Of a DNA stretch of 64,000 bases, positions 1 through 32,141 are shown one piece after another. How positions within the stretch are numbered: position 1 is the stretch's first letter; each line of letters begins with the position of its first letter. The notes below the pieces were generated by a model. That model did no database searches and was not told where the DNA came from. It was given only the letters and a program-made list of their open reading frames with translations. The DNA is from Anoplopoma fimbria (taxonomy: Eukaryota; Chordata; Actinopteri; Perciformes; Anoplopomatidae), in the NCBI RefSeq assembly GCF_027596085.1, contig NC_072450.1:12819-76818 (forward strand), written 5' to 3'. A program made the translations under genes and the position numbers.

Positions 1-970
1 GAACAGCATAACAGAGATACAACACATTCAATGTTTATGACATAAATGATTCATATAATCACAGTAGTAAGCAGAGTAACCAAGGAAACATTAAGACTAC
101 TGATAAAAGCATCAATGACTATAGTAGAATTATAATAATGAAATAGGGAATAGTATTAGTAATGTGACTAATAATGATCGTGGTAGTAGCAGTGGGTGTC
201 AGCCGGGTCACAGCAGGAGGCACGACCACGGTCCAGAGAGAACCACTATACATGGAAACCTGCGAGGAGAGAAAGCACAAAGACTCTGGGGAAGAAGTAA
301 AGTCAGTAATGTGCATAAATAGGAGATGAATACATAAAGATGGAGAGAGAAGAGGAGAGAGAAGAGGAGAGAGGAGCTCAGTGTATCCTAGCTAGTCCCC
401 CGACTGTTTAGGCCTATAGCAGCATATCTAGGGGCTGGACCAAGGAGAACCTGAACCAGTCCTAACTATAGACCTGAACCAGTCCTAACTATAAACCTGA
501 ACCAGTCCTAACTATAGACCTGAACCAGCCCTAACTATAAACCTGAACCAGCCCTAACTATAAACCTGAACCAGTCCTAACTATAGACCTGAACCAGTCC
601 TAACTATAGACCTGAACCAGTCCTAACTATAGACCTGAACCAGTCCTAACTATAGACCTGAACCAGTCCTAACTATAGACCTGAACCAGTCCTAACTATA
701 GACCTGAACCAGTCTTACTATAGACCTGAACCAGTCCTAACTATAGACCTGAACCAGTCCTAACTATAGACCTGAACCAGTCCTAACTATAAACCTGAAC
801 CAGTCCTAACTATAAACCTGAACCAGTCCTAACTATAGACCTGAACCAGTCCTAACTATAGACCTGAACCAGTCCTGACTATAAACCTGAACCAGTCCTA
901 ACTATAGACCTGAACCAGTCCTAACTATAAACCTGAACCAGTCCTAACTATAGACCTGAACCAGCCCTAT
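1..970 (-). mobile_element. 3' part of a fish LINE with expanded 23-bp minisatellite
   Basis: Read on the minus strand, a 23-bp minisatellite (449-969, GGTTCAGGTCTATAGTTAGGACT type) is followed by the CTGCTATAGGCCTA...GGGGGACT block and a long noncoding tail common in teleost genomes. The order matches the copies at 57.0-58.7 kb and 62.6-63.0 kb. It is cut by the window start. Clade assignment (Rex1/L2-like) is tentative. Confidence 0.65.
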
Positions 971-2120
971 TGTTGTACAGCTCCCTCCTGGCATGTTGTT
1001 GTTTGTTCCTTGACTGGTAAAAAGAGTTTGAATTAGAGTTTGAAGAGAAAAATTTGACCATATGGACTCAGAACTGGAAAACGTAGCTGACAAGTTAAAA
1101 TTGAATGGAGACCTTAAAATCCAAAGTCAAATGGAAGCGTGTCTTCTGAGGATTGTGCCGCTGGTCCTCCTCAGAACATGATCACTAGGAGAACAACATG
1201 AGTCCTTCTGAGAGCATCTCAAGGAGGGCTGACCATGCGACCAAAGATCACTTCACTGGAACAAACTGCTGCTTTCATGGAACATCACAGTATATTGTTC
1301 TGCATGTTTGTGTCTTTCCTATAAGTTTCTGGTGATTTTTATTCAGTCAGGAGAATGTAGAACATGAAAACCTCTCCTGTCTGTGGAGAATCCTTTCATA
1401 TTTAATACGCTTATGGGTTTTATACAGAACAATGTAACCAGAGACCAACCATTGGTCAGAGGAGAGGAGCGGCTAGGCTAGCTGCTAGTCTAACGACTGG
1501 GCTACCCCCCAACAGCAGAGCATTTTTCATCTGATCAGTTGTGTTCAAAGTCTCAGTGGAGCTTCACAGTAACTAAAGTGTAACTACAAGCATGTGATGC
1601 ATTCACTGGTATGCGGTTCACGTGGGTCTCTCTGGTGCTCAGCTCTGTTTCCTGACATGGTAAACTCTTCAAAGAGTAACTCTGTGTTTGCTCATGAGGC
1701 GTTCAGGGTTCTGCTGACAGCTCATTTTTGTGCTGATCTGCAGGTGGGGACGATTTTTAAATATAGAGTTCAAAACTGCAGGATTCCAGAGCGCTCGTGT
1801 GTTCTCAGTTTGATGCCAGACGTTGAGATGTAAAGTAAACAAGGTTTCATCTGCTCCGAGGAAACGAGATCCTCTGCTTCATAAAGATCGGGACCTCAGA
1901 CGAAAAGAAAAACTGACAACATGAGGAGGGTTTTCAAAATAAAAGAGTCAGCTATTGCTTTTATTTAAAATGTCTCAAACTGAAAACATGAAGAGAGAGA
2001 TTTCAAAATAAAATGAGGTCAGTGCTTAACTTCAGTCATAATGTTGATCAATAACATTTATTAAAGGTTCGTTGTTTTGTTTTTGACAGAAAATTAATAG
2101 ACGACACATTTTAGTAGAAT
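971..2120. other. no gene recognised
   Basis: Ordinary AT-rich intergenic sequence. The open frame at 1594-1833 has no recognisable product or codon pattern. Confidence 0.5.
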
Positions 2121-2148
2121 CTGAGTTTGGATGTCACGTCTTTTAAAC

Positions 2149-2203
<55 letters not shown>

Positions 2204-2211
2204 CGACGACG
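2149..2211. repeat. (GAT)n microsatellite turning into (GAC)n
   Basis: About 18 GAT units followed by three GAC units. Confidence 0.95.
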
Positions 2212-2297
2212 TCATATCTTCCCCATCCAGAGAGCCTGAAGTCAACATGAACTGTGATCATGTAGGAAAGACTTTAACTTCTACCAGAAAACATCTG

Positions 2298-2351
2298 GTG
2301 AGTGAGTGAGTGAGTGAGTGAGTGAGTGAGTGAGTGAGTGAGTGAGTGAGT
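2298..2351. repeat. (GAGT)n microsatellite
   Basis: About 13 GAGT units. Confidence 0.95.
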
Positions 2352-2787
2352 GTGATTGGAACCAGACGGCTCCAGACCGTCACACTGATCCAGTTCAGTC
2401 CAGCAGGTGGAGCTGTAGAATCAGATATCCCATGATCCCAGAAGGCCACCTTCTTTGTTTCCTTCACTGTCAGCGTTTCTCTTCCTGATGTCATGTTCCA
2501 TGAAATGTGTGTGTGTGTCACACAGCGGGTCACACTGTAATTTCCTCCTAAAATAGCTGTTTGAGAGCAGAAATGTGTGTGTGTGTGCAATGTTTTTGGG
2601 GAATGTGAGAACTCACGCCGTTCTCTGTTCTTTGTTCTCTGTTCTCTGTTCTCTCTGAACAATCTGATTTTAGATTATTAGTGTAAACAGGAAACCCCAT
2701 ATTTATAGGACTAAATGTGGAGGTCTCTCATCTATATTTCAAAAATAAATACAGCTTATATCAGTTTACGTTAACCAGATGATTCAT

Positions 2788-3239
2788 CACCTCTATATAT
2801 TAAATCATACAGATGTTTATTGTATTAATACACCTCTTTATATTAAATCATACAGATGTTTATTGTATTAATACACCTCTTTATATTAAATCATACAGAT
2901 GTTTGTAGTATTAATACACCTCTTTATATTAAATCATACAGATGTTTATTGTATTAATACACCTCTTTATATTAAATCATACAGATGTTTGTAGTATTAA
3001 TACACCTCTTTATATTAAATCATACAGATGTTTGTAGTATTAATACTCTTTATATTAAATCATACAGATGTTTGTAGTATTAATACACCTCTTTATATTA
3101 AATCATACAGATGTTTATTGTATTAATACACCTCTTTATATTAAATCATACTGATGTTTGTAGTATTAATACACCTCTTTATATTAAATCATACTGATGT
3201 TTGTGGTATTAATACACCTCTTTATATTAAATCACACTG
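2788..3239. repeat. 43-bp minisatellite
   Basis: About ten copies of an AT-rich unit (CACCTCTTTATATTAAATCA...) with TTTATTG/TTTGTAG variants and one short unit. Confidence 0.95.
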
Positions 3240-3396
3240 TTCTGGTTAAAACTTCCTCAGTGAGTCGTTGACATTCAGACGTCCTCTTCCTCAGAATCGT
3301 ATCAGTTTGATCTGATAACTGGACTCATTTAAAACCTGACTCATTTTCTCTGGAACGTTTTATTGTTTGCTGCTGAGTCCACAGGTCAGAAACAAA

Positions 3397-3917
3397 CGGG
3401 TATCTAATTAAAGGTGGACTGAAACAAACAAGTATCTGATTAAAGGTGGACTGAAACAAACAAGTATCTGATAAAGGTGGACTGAAACAAACAAGTATCT
3501 GATTAAAGGTAGACTGAAACAAACAAGTATCTGATAAAGGTGGACTGAAACAAACACGTATCTGATTAAAGGTGGACTGAAACAAACGGGTCTCTATTTA
3601 AAGGTGGACTGAAACAAACAAGTATCTGATTAAAGGTGGACTGTAACAAACAAGTATCTGATTAAAGGTGGACTGAAACAAACAAGTATCTGATTAAAGG
3701 TGGACTGAAACAAACAAGTATCTGATTAAAGGTGGACTGAAACAAACAAGTATCTGATTAAAGGTGGCTGTAACAAACAAGTATCTGATTAAAGGTGGAC
3801 TGAAACAAACGGGTCTCTATTTAAAGGTGGACTGAAACAAACAAGTATCTGATTAAAGGTGGACTGTAACAAACAAGTATCTGATTAAAGGTGGACTGAA
3901 ACAAACAAGTATCTGAT
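3397..3917. repeat. 32-bp minisatellite
   Basis: Units of AAACAAACAAGTATCTGATT plus AAAGGTGGACTG, with variants (TCTCTATTT, TGTAAC, one deleted base). Confidence 0.95.
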
Positions 3918-4039
3918 TCTCATCAGTCTAGATCAATTTGAAGCTCTAGTACTTCTTCAGAATGTTAATCTTTAAACAGAAGAATAAAAAAGCTATTAAA
4001 CTTCTTACGTACATTTGTTGATCCATTATAAGTTCTAGA

Positions 4040-5702
4040 CCATAGGGTCCTACGGTCCATAGGGTCCTACAGTCCTACGGTCCATAGGGTCCTACAGTCC
4101 ATAGGGTCCTACAGTCCTATGGTACATAGGGTCCTACAGTCCATAGGGTCCTACAGTCCTACGGTCCATAGGGTCCCACAGTCCATAGGGTCCTACAGTC
4201 CTATGGTACATAGTGTCCATAGGGTCCTACAGTCCATAGGGTCCTACAGTCCTATGGTACATAGGGTCCTACAGTCCATAGGGTCCTACAGTCCATAGGG
4301 TCCTACAGTCCTACGGTCCATATTGTCCATAGGGTCTTACAGTCCATAGGGTCCTACAGTCCTATGGTACATAGGGTCAATAGGGTCCATATTGTCCTAC
4401 AGTCCATAGGGTCCATATTGTCCTACGGTCCATTGGGTCCATATTGTCCTACGGTCCATAGGGTCCATAATGTACCTTGGTCGATAGGGTCCATATTGTC
4501 CTACGGTCCATAGGGTCCATATTGTCCTACAGTCCATAGGGTCCATATTGTCCTACGGTCCATAGGGTCCATATTGTCCTACGGTCCATAGGGTCCATGT
4601 TGTCCTACAGTCCTACGGTCCATAGGGTCGATACAGTCCATATTGTCCTACGGCCGATGGGGTCCATATTGTCCTACAGTCGATAGGGTCCATATTGTCC
4701 TACGGTCCATAGGGTCCATATTGTCCTACGGTCCATAGGGTCCATATTGTCCTACGGTCCATAGGGTCCATAGGGTCCATATTGTCCTACGGTCCATAGG
4801 GTCGATACGGTCCATACGGTCCATATTGTCCTACAGTCCATAGGGTCCATATTGTCCTACGGTCCATAGGGTCCATAGGGTCGATACAGTCCATATTGTC
4901 CTACGGCCGATGGGGTCCATATTGTCCTACAGTCGATAGGGTCCATATTGTCCTACGGTCCATAGGGTCCATATTGTCATAGGGTCCATGTGGTCCATAC
5001 AGTCCATATTGTCCTACAGTCCATAGGGTCCATATTGTCCTACGGTCCATAGGGTCCATATTGTCCTACGGTCGATAGGGTCCATATTGTCCTACAGTCC
5101 TACGGTCCATAGGGTCCATAGGGTCGATACAGTCCATATTGTCCTACGGCCGATGGGGTCCATATTGTCCTACAGTCGATAGGGTCCATATTGTCCTATG
5201 GTCCATAGGGTCCATATTGTCCTACGGTCCATAGGGTCCATATTGTCCTACGGTCCATAGGGTCGATAGGGTCCATACGGTCCATACGGTCCATATTGTC
5301 CTACAGTCCATAGGGTCCATATGGTCAATAGGGTCCATATGGTCGATAGGGTCCATACGGTCGATAGCGTCCATATTATCCTACAGTCACAGGGTCCATA
5401 TTGTCCTACGGTCCATAGGGTCCATATTGTCCTACAGTCGATAGGGTCCATATTGTCCTACGGTCGATAGGGTCCATATTGTCATACGGTCCATGGGTCT
5501 ATTGGGTCCATATGGTCAATAGGGTCCATACGGTCGATAGGGTCCATACGGTCATAGGGTCCATATGGTCCATACGTTCCATAGGGTCCATATTGTCCTA
5601 CGGTCCATTGGGTCCATATTGTCCTACGGTCCATAGGGTCCATAATGTACCTTGGTCAATAGGGTCCATATTGTCCTACGGTCCATTGGGTCCATACGGT
5701 CC
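4040..5702. repeat. 1.7-kb array of GGTCCATA / GTCCTAC short units
   Basis: Interleaved 7-9-bp units (GGTCCATAG, GTCCTACG, GTCGATAG) grouped into larger blocks such as GGGTCCATATTGTCCTAC. Open frames here on both strands are repeat artefacts. Confidence 0.95.
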
Positions 5703-6380
5703 TAACTTCATGTTGCAAATGGAGCTTCAGGGGTGTTCAGAACAACGTGTAATTTCTAACCCAACAAGGAGCAAATGTTAATTTTGTTTCGTAACTTGTC
5801 TCTGGAGTTGCATGCACTTCCATGTCTGTTGAGCATTGCATTTTGGGACATTGGAGACCACTTGAACCGTCTCCAGGATCCTTGGACTGTGTGATGAAAT
5901 GTTGAAGCTCTTCTTATGAACCTTGATCCTCCCTGTGAAATGTAGTTTGGTATGTGAGCGGTCTGATTGGAGGCTTGGTACCATGTGACAGTTTGACTCG
6001 GTTCCCTGCTGCGACCCGTCCCCCTCATTAGGACCCTGAAAGTGGTCGGTGGACTGGAAACGTCCTCTTTTGTTGCTGCTGATCAGGTTCCAGAGACGGT
6101 CCCAGCTCAGCTTTACAGTCACTTCAGGACGGGCCCCCTCGATGTACATGAGGTCCTGAACTGATCAGATCATCACCATTCACTGGCTTTGGTTCAGACT
6201 GTCAGCTCCCACTGAGTACAGTCCCCAGGGTCCCCCGGTCCGTCATATTCAAGGGTCCACGTTTCCAGGACACTGAGCATCGAGGTCACCACCGATCAGG
6301 AGAAAAAATCCTTTATTTTAACTGCTGCAGATACAAATGGAACCTTTTTATGTCTGTGTGGTGGAGCACATTCACACCAA
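5703..6380. other. single-copy sequence, no gene recognised
   Basis: A minus-strand open frame (6149-5778, 123 codons) overlaps another frame and has no motif I recognise. It could be an old coding remnant. Confidence 0.4.
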
Positions 6381-6392
6381 ATCATCCAAAGT

Positions 6393-6640
6393 AAACAAGT
6401 TCTGATCCGATGCTGCCGTTACCATGACGACAAGTTCTGATCCGATGCTGCTGTTACCATGACGACAAGTTCTGATCCGGTGCTGCCGTTACCATGACGA
6501 CAAGTTCTGATCCGATGCTGCCGTTACCATGACGACATGTTCTGATCTGATGCTGCCGTTACCATGATGACATGCTCTGATCCGATGCTGCCGTTACCAT
6601 GACGACAAGTTCTGATCTGATGCCGTTACCATGAAGAGAT
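6393..6640. repeat. 35-bp minisatellite
   Basis: About seven copies of AAGTTCTGATCCGATGCTGC plus CGTTACCATGACGAC. Confidence 0.95.
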
Positions 6641-6812
6641 GTTTGGAAAGTGGAATGTAAAATCAATTAGTTCTGAGAGAATCTATAAACTTTCAGAGTC
6701 TCTCGTTCAGATATTAAACTTTACATAAATGCACCATGGATTCTGTTCATGTTACATCATCAGTGAGGTTTATCCTGCAGATGGTCCCAGGTCGGGGGGG
6801 GGCTCTCAGAGT

Positions 6813-6823
6813 GGAGGACTCTC

Positions 6824-6887
<64 letters not shown>

Positions 6888-7231
6888 TCTCTGTATCTCT
6901 CTCTCTCTGTCTCTCTCTCTCGCTCTCTCTCTGTATCTCTCTCTCTCTGTCTCTCTCTCTCTGTCTCTCTCTCTGTCTCTCTGTCTGTCTCTGTCTCTCC
7001 CTCTCTCTCTCTGTATCTCTCTGTCTGTCTCTGTCTCTCCCTCTCTCTCTCTGTGTCTCTCTCTCTCGCTCTCTCTCTGTATCTCTCTCTCTCTGTCTCT
7101 CTCTCTCTGTCTCTCTCTCTGTCTCTCTGTCTGTCTCTGTATCTCTCCCTCTCTCTCTCTGTCTCTCTCTGTCTGTCTCTGTCTCTCCCTCTCTCTCTCT
7201 GTATCTCTCTCTCTCTCTCTGCTCTCTCTCT
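6813..7231. repeat. (CT)n-rich compound microsatellite
   Basis: TCTC runs broken by G (TCTGTCTC, TCTGTATC, TCGCTC) with longer blocks duplicated. Long Leu/Ser and Arg/Glu frames here are artefacts. Confidence 0.95.
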
Positions 7232-7470
7232 CTGATGGAGGTGAAGACCCGACCTGCCTCAGCTCTAATCTGTTGGAGACAACGGAACAGAGAGAAGAGT
7301 ACCAACCCCGACTGGCTGCTCATCCAATCAGAACGCTGAACTAACGAGGAGCTAACGGACCGTCCGGAGGGAAGTTAACGGACTCAACAGATGATCTGGA
7401 TTCGTACTTCTCCTGTCAGTCTGGAAAGGAAACGACGGGACGTTTTTTCTTCTTCGTGGATTCTTTAATC

Positions 7471-7473
<3 letters not shown>

Positions 7474-7512
<39 letters not shown>
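7474..7512. repeat. (AT)n microsatellite
   Basis: Uninterrupted AT repeat of about 19 units. Confidence 0.9.
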
Positions 7513-7515
<3 letters not shown>

Positions 7516-8210
7516 AAACTAAAATCTAGCTGAATCTAGCTAGAAATAGGTTCGTGAGTTGATTTTGCCTTCAGAACCTTAGAACAGTATATATTTCTTT
7601 TTTATCTCCTTTGTTCGACCGATTTTCCAAGAAAAACTTTTTTTATTCAGTGAAATGTCAGAGATTAAACTCAGTGTTAGTCTAACAAAAGTGTAAAAGT
7701 TAAAGCTCTACATTTTTCTCTGTGTGACACAGAACAGATTCTATGTCCTCAGTGAAATGTGACTTCATTTTTACAACAGAATAAGTTACTGAAGCAGCAG
7801 CTGAGACCTCAGAGGGTTTTAAAGTGTCGGCGGACAGAGTTCAGTGTCTGGAGTTTCACAGAGAAACTGAGGCTCCGGTTACCTGTCACACACCTGGACG
7901 GGACAAGGTTCAAGGATTTAATCAGCTCTTTGGAAATGAGCTGTAGACGGTGAGGGGCGGGACTCCGTACAAAGGTGAAGCAGGTGAGGAACACAAGCAA
8001 AGCGATTAGAGAAAGAGGATTACAGAAACACAGAATCAGGATTAAAACAGCCGGGGAGATTCGCTCAACTGCGACGGAACAAATGTAACAGAAAGAGGAG
8101 TCAAAGCTGTCAGGATGTAAAACGAGACACCTGGACCTCCCACCGGGACCGGACCTAACCTTCAGTCTGAGCGGTTACATTGAGGGGAACTGGACCTGTG
8201 GGACTTGGTC

Positions 8211-8429
8211 ATGTACGTCCTGTGCAGCCTGGCGGTCCTGACACTCCACAGCCTGTTCAGGCGCTGGACCAACAACGCCGTGGAGCCCGGAGGACGTCCA
8301 CCTGAGGTGTGGGGGACAGATTCAGTGAAGGTCTTGGACCAAAGAGGATGGAGCAGCTGCAGGGCTGAAGGGAAGCGGCGGCGAGGGGTCGGTGTTCGTA
8401 AGTTCCCCGACAGCAGGAAGCGAGTTCAG
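8211..8429 (+). CDS. candidate alternative first coding exon of kifc3
   Basis: An ATG at 8211 opens 73 codons ending at a good donor (TTCAG/GTGAGC at 8429/8430). The phase is 0, and the first kifc3 exon starts at 13258 with three in-frame codons (CCG GTG GTC) before its ATG. Splicing would therefore add 76 residues in frame, giving 979. The encoded start (MYVLCSLAVLTLHSLFRRW) is a hydrophobic stretch followed by Arg, like a signal anchor. Local GC is higher than in the flanks. I do not recognise the peptide from known KIFC3, so it may belong elsewhere or be chance. Confidence 0.35.
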
Positions 8430-8489
8430 GTGAGCAGATGGAGACCAGGTTCAGCTAGAAACCGCTTAAACAACCCAGTACAAGCAACA

Positions 8490-8620
8490 CAAGAAAGCAA
8501 TGGTGGAAAGTACATTTACACAAGTACTCTACTCAAGTACAAGTCTGAGGTTGTTTGAGGATTTCTTTGATCATTTTTAACATTATCTTCTATATTTGAC
8601 AGCTTCAGTTACTATATTTA
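8490..8620. mobile_element. fragment of a widespread fish interspersed repeat
   Basis: Contains TGGTGGAAAGTACATTTACA...TACTCAAGTAC, a motif I know as very common in teleost genomes. Recognised by memory only. Confidence 0.4.
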
Positions 8621-8639
8621 TGTATAATACGTACATATA

Positions 8640-9395
8640 TGTACGTATATGTACGTATATGTACGGAGGAAGAGTCCTTTATGATGCCTGAGGTCTTTAA
8701 TAAATAGTTTCTCCGTAGAGGTTCTGAATGGAGGACACCTGATGGTCCTCACTAGTTTACTGCAGATGAAGAGATGTATTTTAAACCCAGAAAGTTCTTC
8801 CTTATTGGAAACTGCTGGTGAGTTCACAGACTTTTTGTCTGCTGGTTAATCTCAGTTACTTCCACTTAAATCTGATGTTTGTGGTTCTCAGCAGAGTTGT
8901 TTCCTGTCATCAGCACAAGAATGTGAAGAATCTCATCACATGAACGGTTTAATGGCTGGATTCCTGTTTCATGATGAAGTGATGTGGGAGGAGTCTCCGT
9001 CAGATCAGTTATGTAACATCAGATTCATCCTCTGGTGAAGTTAATCTGTGATCAGAGAACACAGAGTCTGAACGCATGACAAGAACTTTATATTTCATCA
9101 AACATATAACATATAAATATAAATGTCAGATATGAATCGTTTAAAGAGGGATCAGAAAAACACTTCACTCATAGTCTAGATCAGTGATGGAGGCTCCATA
9201 GACAAACACTAAAAAGAATCGTTATTTAAAAGAGGGATTATTTGTGTTGTTTTAACAGGAAACGGTGAATAGTTGGCTTTAAAGTAAAATGTGCTTATAT
9301 TTAGGATCCATGTGGTTATTGCCCCCCCTCCCCTCTTAGGGGCGGGCCTACACACTCAAAGGGCTGTAGCATATTTCGGGGGGGGGGGGTGCTCC
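8640..9395. other. no gene recognised
   Basis: AT-rich sequence between the two candidate kifc3 first exons, with a short GTACGTATAT repeat at 8630-8665. Confidence 0.4.
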
Positions 9396-9479
9396 TCACG
9401 CTTCAGTTGAGGCTGAAATATTTATCTGTGTCTGGGCGGGAGGGGGAGGGGGAGGGAGGCGGTGCTGGACGAGGCGTGA

Positions 9480-9655
9480 CGCTGCTGTGCTGTTGCTAGG
9501 GGAACAGAGAGGGAGGAAGCTGTGAGGGGGGGGGGAGGCGGGTGGCGTTGACACTGATCCTGCTGTTTGTGTGTCGCTGTGTGAAGCTGCAGCGAAGAAG
9601 AGGAGGAGGAGGAGGATGCAGCGATGAGGAGGACGGAGAGGCCTCAGGGAGGGAG
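9480..9655 (+). promoter_or_regulatory. candidate kifc3 promoter / noncoding first exon
   Basis: G-rich, purine-rich block with CpGs ending at a consensus donor (GGGAG/GTAAGG at 9655/9656). No ATG lies in frame with the kifc3 start, and the only ATG near the donor (9624) would be out of frame after splicing. If used, this is therefore a 5' UTR exon. The transcription start is not visible. Confidence 0.35.
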
Positions 9656-10166
9656 GTAAGGACGGAGAGGACACAAAGAGGGAGAGATGGAGGGGTGGAG
9701 GTGAGAGGATGTAGGATAGAGGGGTGGAGGACGGAGACCATGAACAGACGTGTTGAATAGAGCATGGAGACCATGAGCAGACGTGTTGAATAGAGCATGG
9801 AGACCATGAGCAGACGTGTTGAACGGACTCCGTCTCCTCCGTCAGATGGATGTAACCTGATGCAGAGTGTCGTCTGTCGACCTGAATCCTCGTCCTGAGC
9901 TCAGAGGAGCTTTGAGCTTCATTTCTCTGCTTTAGTCTGATTCCTGTGTGGACGTCCTAGTTATCCTCCTTTTTCTCTGGTAACGTCTTCACTCTGTTCT
10001 TCCTCCTGTGATCACCACCATCGCCATCATCATCATCATCACCATCATCACCATCATCATCATCATGTCTCACTGAAACTGGTTCCATTTTTTATTAGCG
10101 TTGCTCTTCTTTTAAAGGAGATGCTGCTCGTTGTTATTTCTCTGTTCTACCAGCTTCACACCAAAA

Positions 10167-10653
<487 letters not shown>

Positions 10654-11029
10654 ACATGGAGACAAAAAACAGATTTGACCCAGTTTAGAAGAGGAGGAGG
10701 AGATGCAGGTTTGGTGATTTATTGTAATATAATACAGTTGTAATAATGCTCTACCTACCTTTATTAGACCTTTATTAGACATATTAAAGGTACAGTGTGG
10801 CCAGAGCTTTCTCAGCATGCTAACCAGCTAGCCGCGTCATGTCTCTGTAAACAGTGAGTCGCTGTAGCGTCCAGTCTGTCCTCCAACAAGAAGAGCTCGT
10901 CATTAAAGCGTTAAGGGTCCATTTATGTTTTATTGTTATACTTTAGTGGCAGAAACAAGGAAACGACTCCCTCCTCATCCTCGCCGTCTAAAGCTGCTGC
11001 TGATCTCTGATAACGAACTGCATGACCTC

Positions 11030-11312
11030 CGGCCTACATCTTCTCTAACTCCTCACAAATATTAAAGGAAAGGCTCCTAAACGGACCCCGACTCTGGAAC
11101 ACTCTACCCTCACGTTAGATCTGAAAACCTACTTCTTTAAGTTTGTTTTCTATAAACTCTTAAATGTCCCCGTTCAGTGTTGGACCTGTGTGGATCTGGT
11201 TCTGTATGCGCTGAGGTTTGTCTTTTAAATGCGTTTTGTGCTTCGAATTTGTGTTTGAGCACTAATCTGTGTTGCTTTATGAATAAAGTTTTTACTTACT
11301 TTGCCAGCAGGA
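11030..11312 (+). mobile_element. 3' remnant of a LINE
   Basis: CCCCGACTCTGGAACACTCTACC reads as the LWN-LP motif seen at the C-terminus of fish L2/Rex-type ORFs, followed by an AATAAAG end. Degenerate, with stops. Confidence 0.45.
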
Positions 11313-11357
11313 GCATCACTTAGCAGTTAGCTTAAATTCAGCCAGTGTAAACCCAGC

Positions 11358-11980
11358 TGATACGGGAGGGTCTGATACGGGAGGGTCTGATACGGGAGGG
11401 TCTGATACGGGAGGGTCTGATACCGGAGGGTCTGATACGGGAGGGTCTGATACGGGAGGGTCTGACGGGAGGGTCTGATACGGGAGGGTCTGATACGGGA
11501 GGGTCTGATACCGGAGGGTCTGATACGGGAGGATCTGATACCGGAGGGTCTGATTCCTGGGGGTTCTGATCCATGGGGGTCTGATTCCTGGGGGTCTTAT
11601 CCCAGTGGTCTGGTCCCGGGGGGGTTAGGGTCTCGCTGGGTCTCATGCCGGGGGTCTGATCCCGAGGATCTGAACTCGTGGTCTGATACCGGTGGGTCTA
11701 ATGCCAAGGCGGTCTGATCCTGACGTTATCCAATTCTCTGGAACTCTTCCTCGGGGGTCTGATCCTGGAGGGTCTGATCCCGGAGGGTCTGATCCTGGAG
11801 GGTCTGATCCCGAAGGGTATTATGCCGGAGTTTGATCCTGGGGATCTGATCTTGGGGGTCTTATCCCAGGGCTTTAATCTCGGGGGTCTGGTCTTGGGGG
11901 TTTGATCAGGGGAATCTTATCTTGGAGGTCTGATGCTGGGGGTCTGGTCCAAAGGGGTCTGATGCTGGGGCTCTGCACTG
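11358..11980. repeat. 15-bp minisatellite decaying into diverged copies
   Basis: CTGATACGGGAGGGT repeats are near perfect to about 11545, then spread into GATCCCGGGGGTCT-like copies to about 11980. Confidence 0.9.
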
Positions 11981-12182
11981 ATTCTGGATCAAATGAATCC
12001 TTGAGAAACCAGTTTGGAGACTGTCCTCTGATTGGTTGGATCTCACAGCTTTGACGGGAACAGAGCCGAATCATATAATATTCTTCTGTTATCTGACGGT
12101 AGCTTTATAGACCACTAACTTGACCTGCATCACACCATTACACACTTCCTGTAGGCCTGAGTGGACAAATGAATGTATTGAT

Positions 12183-12290
12183 CTTCAAGGGGGAGGGTTT
12201 AAAGGGGCGGGCCTAAATGGGGCTGGTTTAAAGTGGCAGGCATTAAAGGGGGCGGCCCTAAAGGGGGCGGCCCTAAAGGGGGCGGGCTCT
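12183..12290. repeat. GGGGGCGGCCCTAAA-type short tandem repeat
   Basis: About six G-rich units of 15-16 bp, decaying to the left. Confidence 0.85.
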
Positions 12291-12299
12291 GTGGTGAGT

Positions 12300-13170
12300 C
12301 TGATCGCTGGTTTCAACATTAGGGACTTTTGTTCCGTTAACTTGAAGGAGCCCAGAATCCTCAATGTTTGTCTCAAGTAGAGCGATAACTTAAAGATGCT
12401 CCGATCAATTGGCCAATAATAGATATCAGCAGATATTCCGTCTATATAGATTCATCGGTGGTCTCTATATCGACTAATCAGAAGAGCCGATCAGATGAAG
12501 TTAGGTCCCGTTGCTGAAATTGCTTCATCTTCATTTTTCTACAGCTTTGATAAGAATAGTTCAATAAATGAATAAAGCTACACAATAAACAGAAGCCTTT
12601 GCTGCTTAAAAAAACCGTTTATTTATTTATTTATTAGGAAAATCATTAAGAACAAATTCTGACTGACAATACGCTTAATGTCCCAAAGCTCAAAGTCACA
12701 GGAAATAACTGGATGACTTGATACGCATTCGTGTTTCTGTTTGTCTATGATTGAGATCAATAAAGTGATTTTGAATCACAATCAGGTTTAATGCCAAGTA
12801 GGTTTTCACATACCAGGACTTTTCCTTTTGGTGCAAAATTATAAAAAGCAATTGGGTTAGAGAAACAGCTGGTCCACCTTAACTGTCAGTCCACCTTAAG
12901 AGCCTGAGCCAGCAGTCCGTCTGCTCGCTGGGCCCTCAGCTACAACTCTACTGCTCACCTCATACTCTTCATCTGAACACGACATCCTGGCTGCTATATA
13001 TCCCATCAGCCATCACTGCAGCTGGGTGGCCTGTTAGGCTCCGCCCCTGTAAACAACACACCGCTGTGTGTTAGTTAGTGACCTTAAATAGTAAAGGTTA
13101 GGAGAGGTCGTTGGGTTGTGAGTTTTTTTATAAAAGCTTTTGGTTCAACCATTGAAAAAAAAAAAAAAAA
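12300..13170. other. intronic sequence, nothing recognised
   Basis: Upstream part of the region before kifc3 coding exon 1. Ends in an A-run at 13155-13173 that may mark an old retroposed tail. Confidence 0.35.
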
Positions 13171-13266
13171 AAAATGAGTATCCAATATCTCAATATGCAT
13201 TATGACACGTTCATTATCACACAAATTAATTTGTGTGTGTGTGTGTTTGTGTTGCAGCCGGTGGTC

Positions 13267-32141
<18,875 letters not shown>

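Noticed and set aside
5756..6149. Two overlapping minus-strand frames of 90 and 123 codons
   Set aside because: No recognised domain, overlapping in different frames, no splice or conservation evidence. Kept only as unexplained single-copy sequence.
6729..7344. Leu/Ser-rich and Arg/Glu-rich frames on both strands
   Set aside because: Translations of a (CT)n-type microsatellite.
9491..9506. X-box-like (RFX) motif GTTGCTAGGGGAAC upstream of kifc3
   Set aside because: Only a loose match to the palindrome; such matches occur by chance and kifc3 is not known to me as an RFX target.
9542..9760. 72-codon frame starting with hydrophobic residues near the kifc3 promoter
   Set aside because: No ATG; the frame starts at GTG and an upstream in-frame stop lies at 9497. 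More likely 5' UTR.
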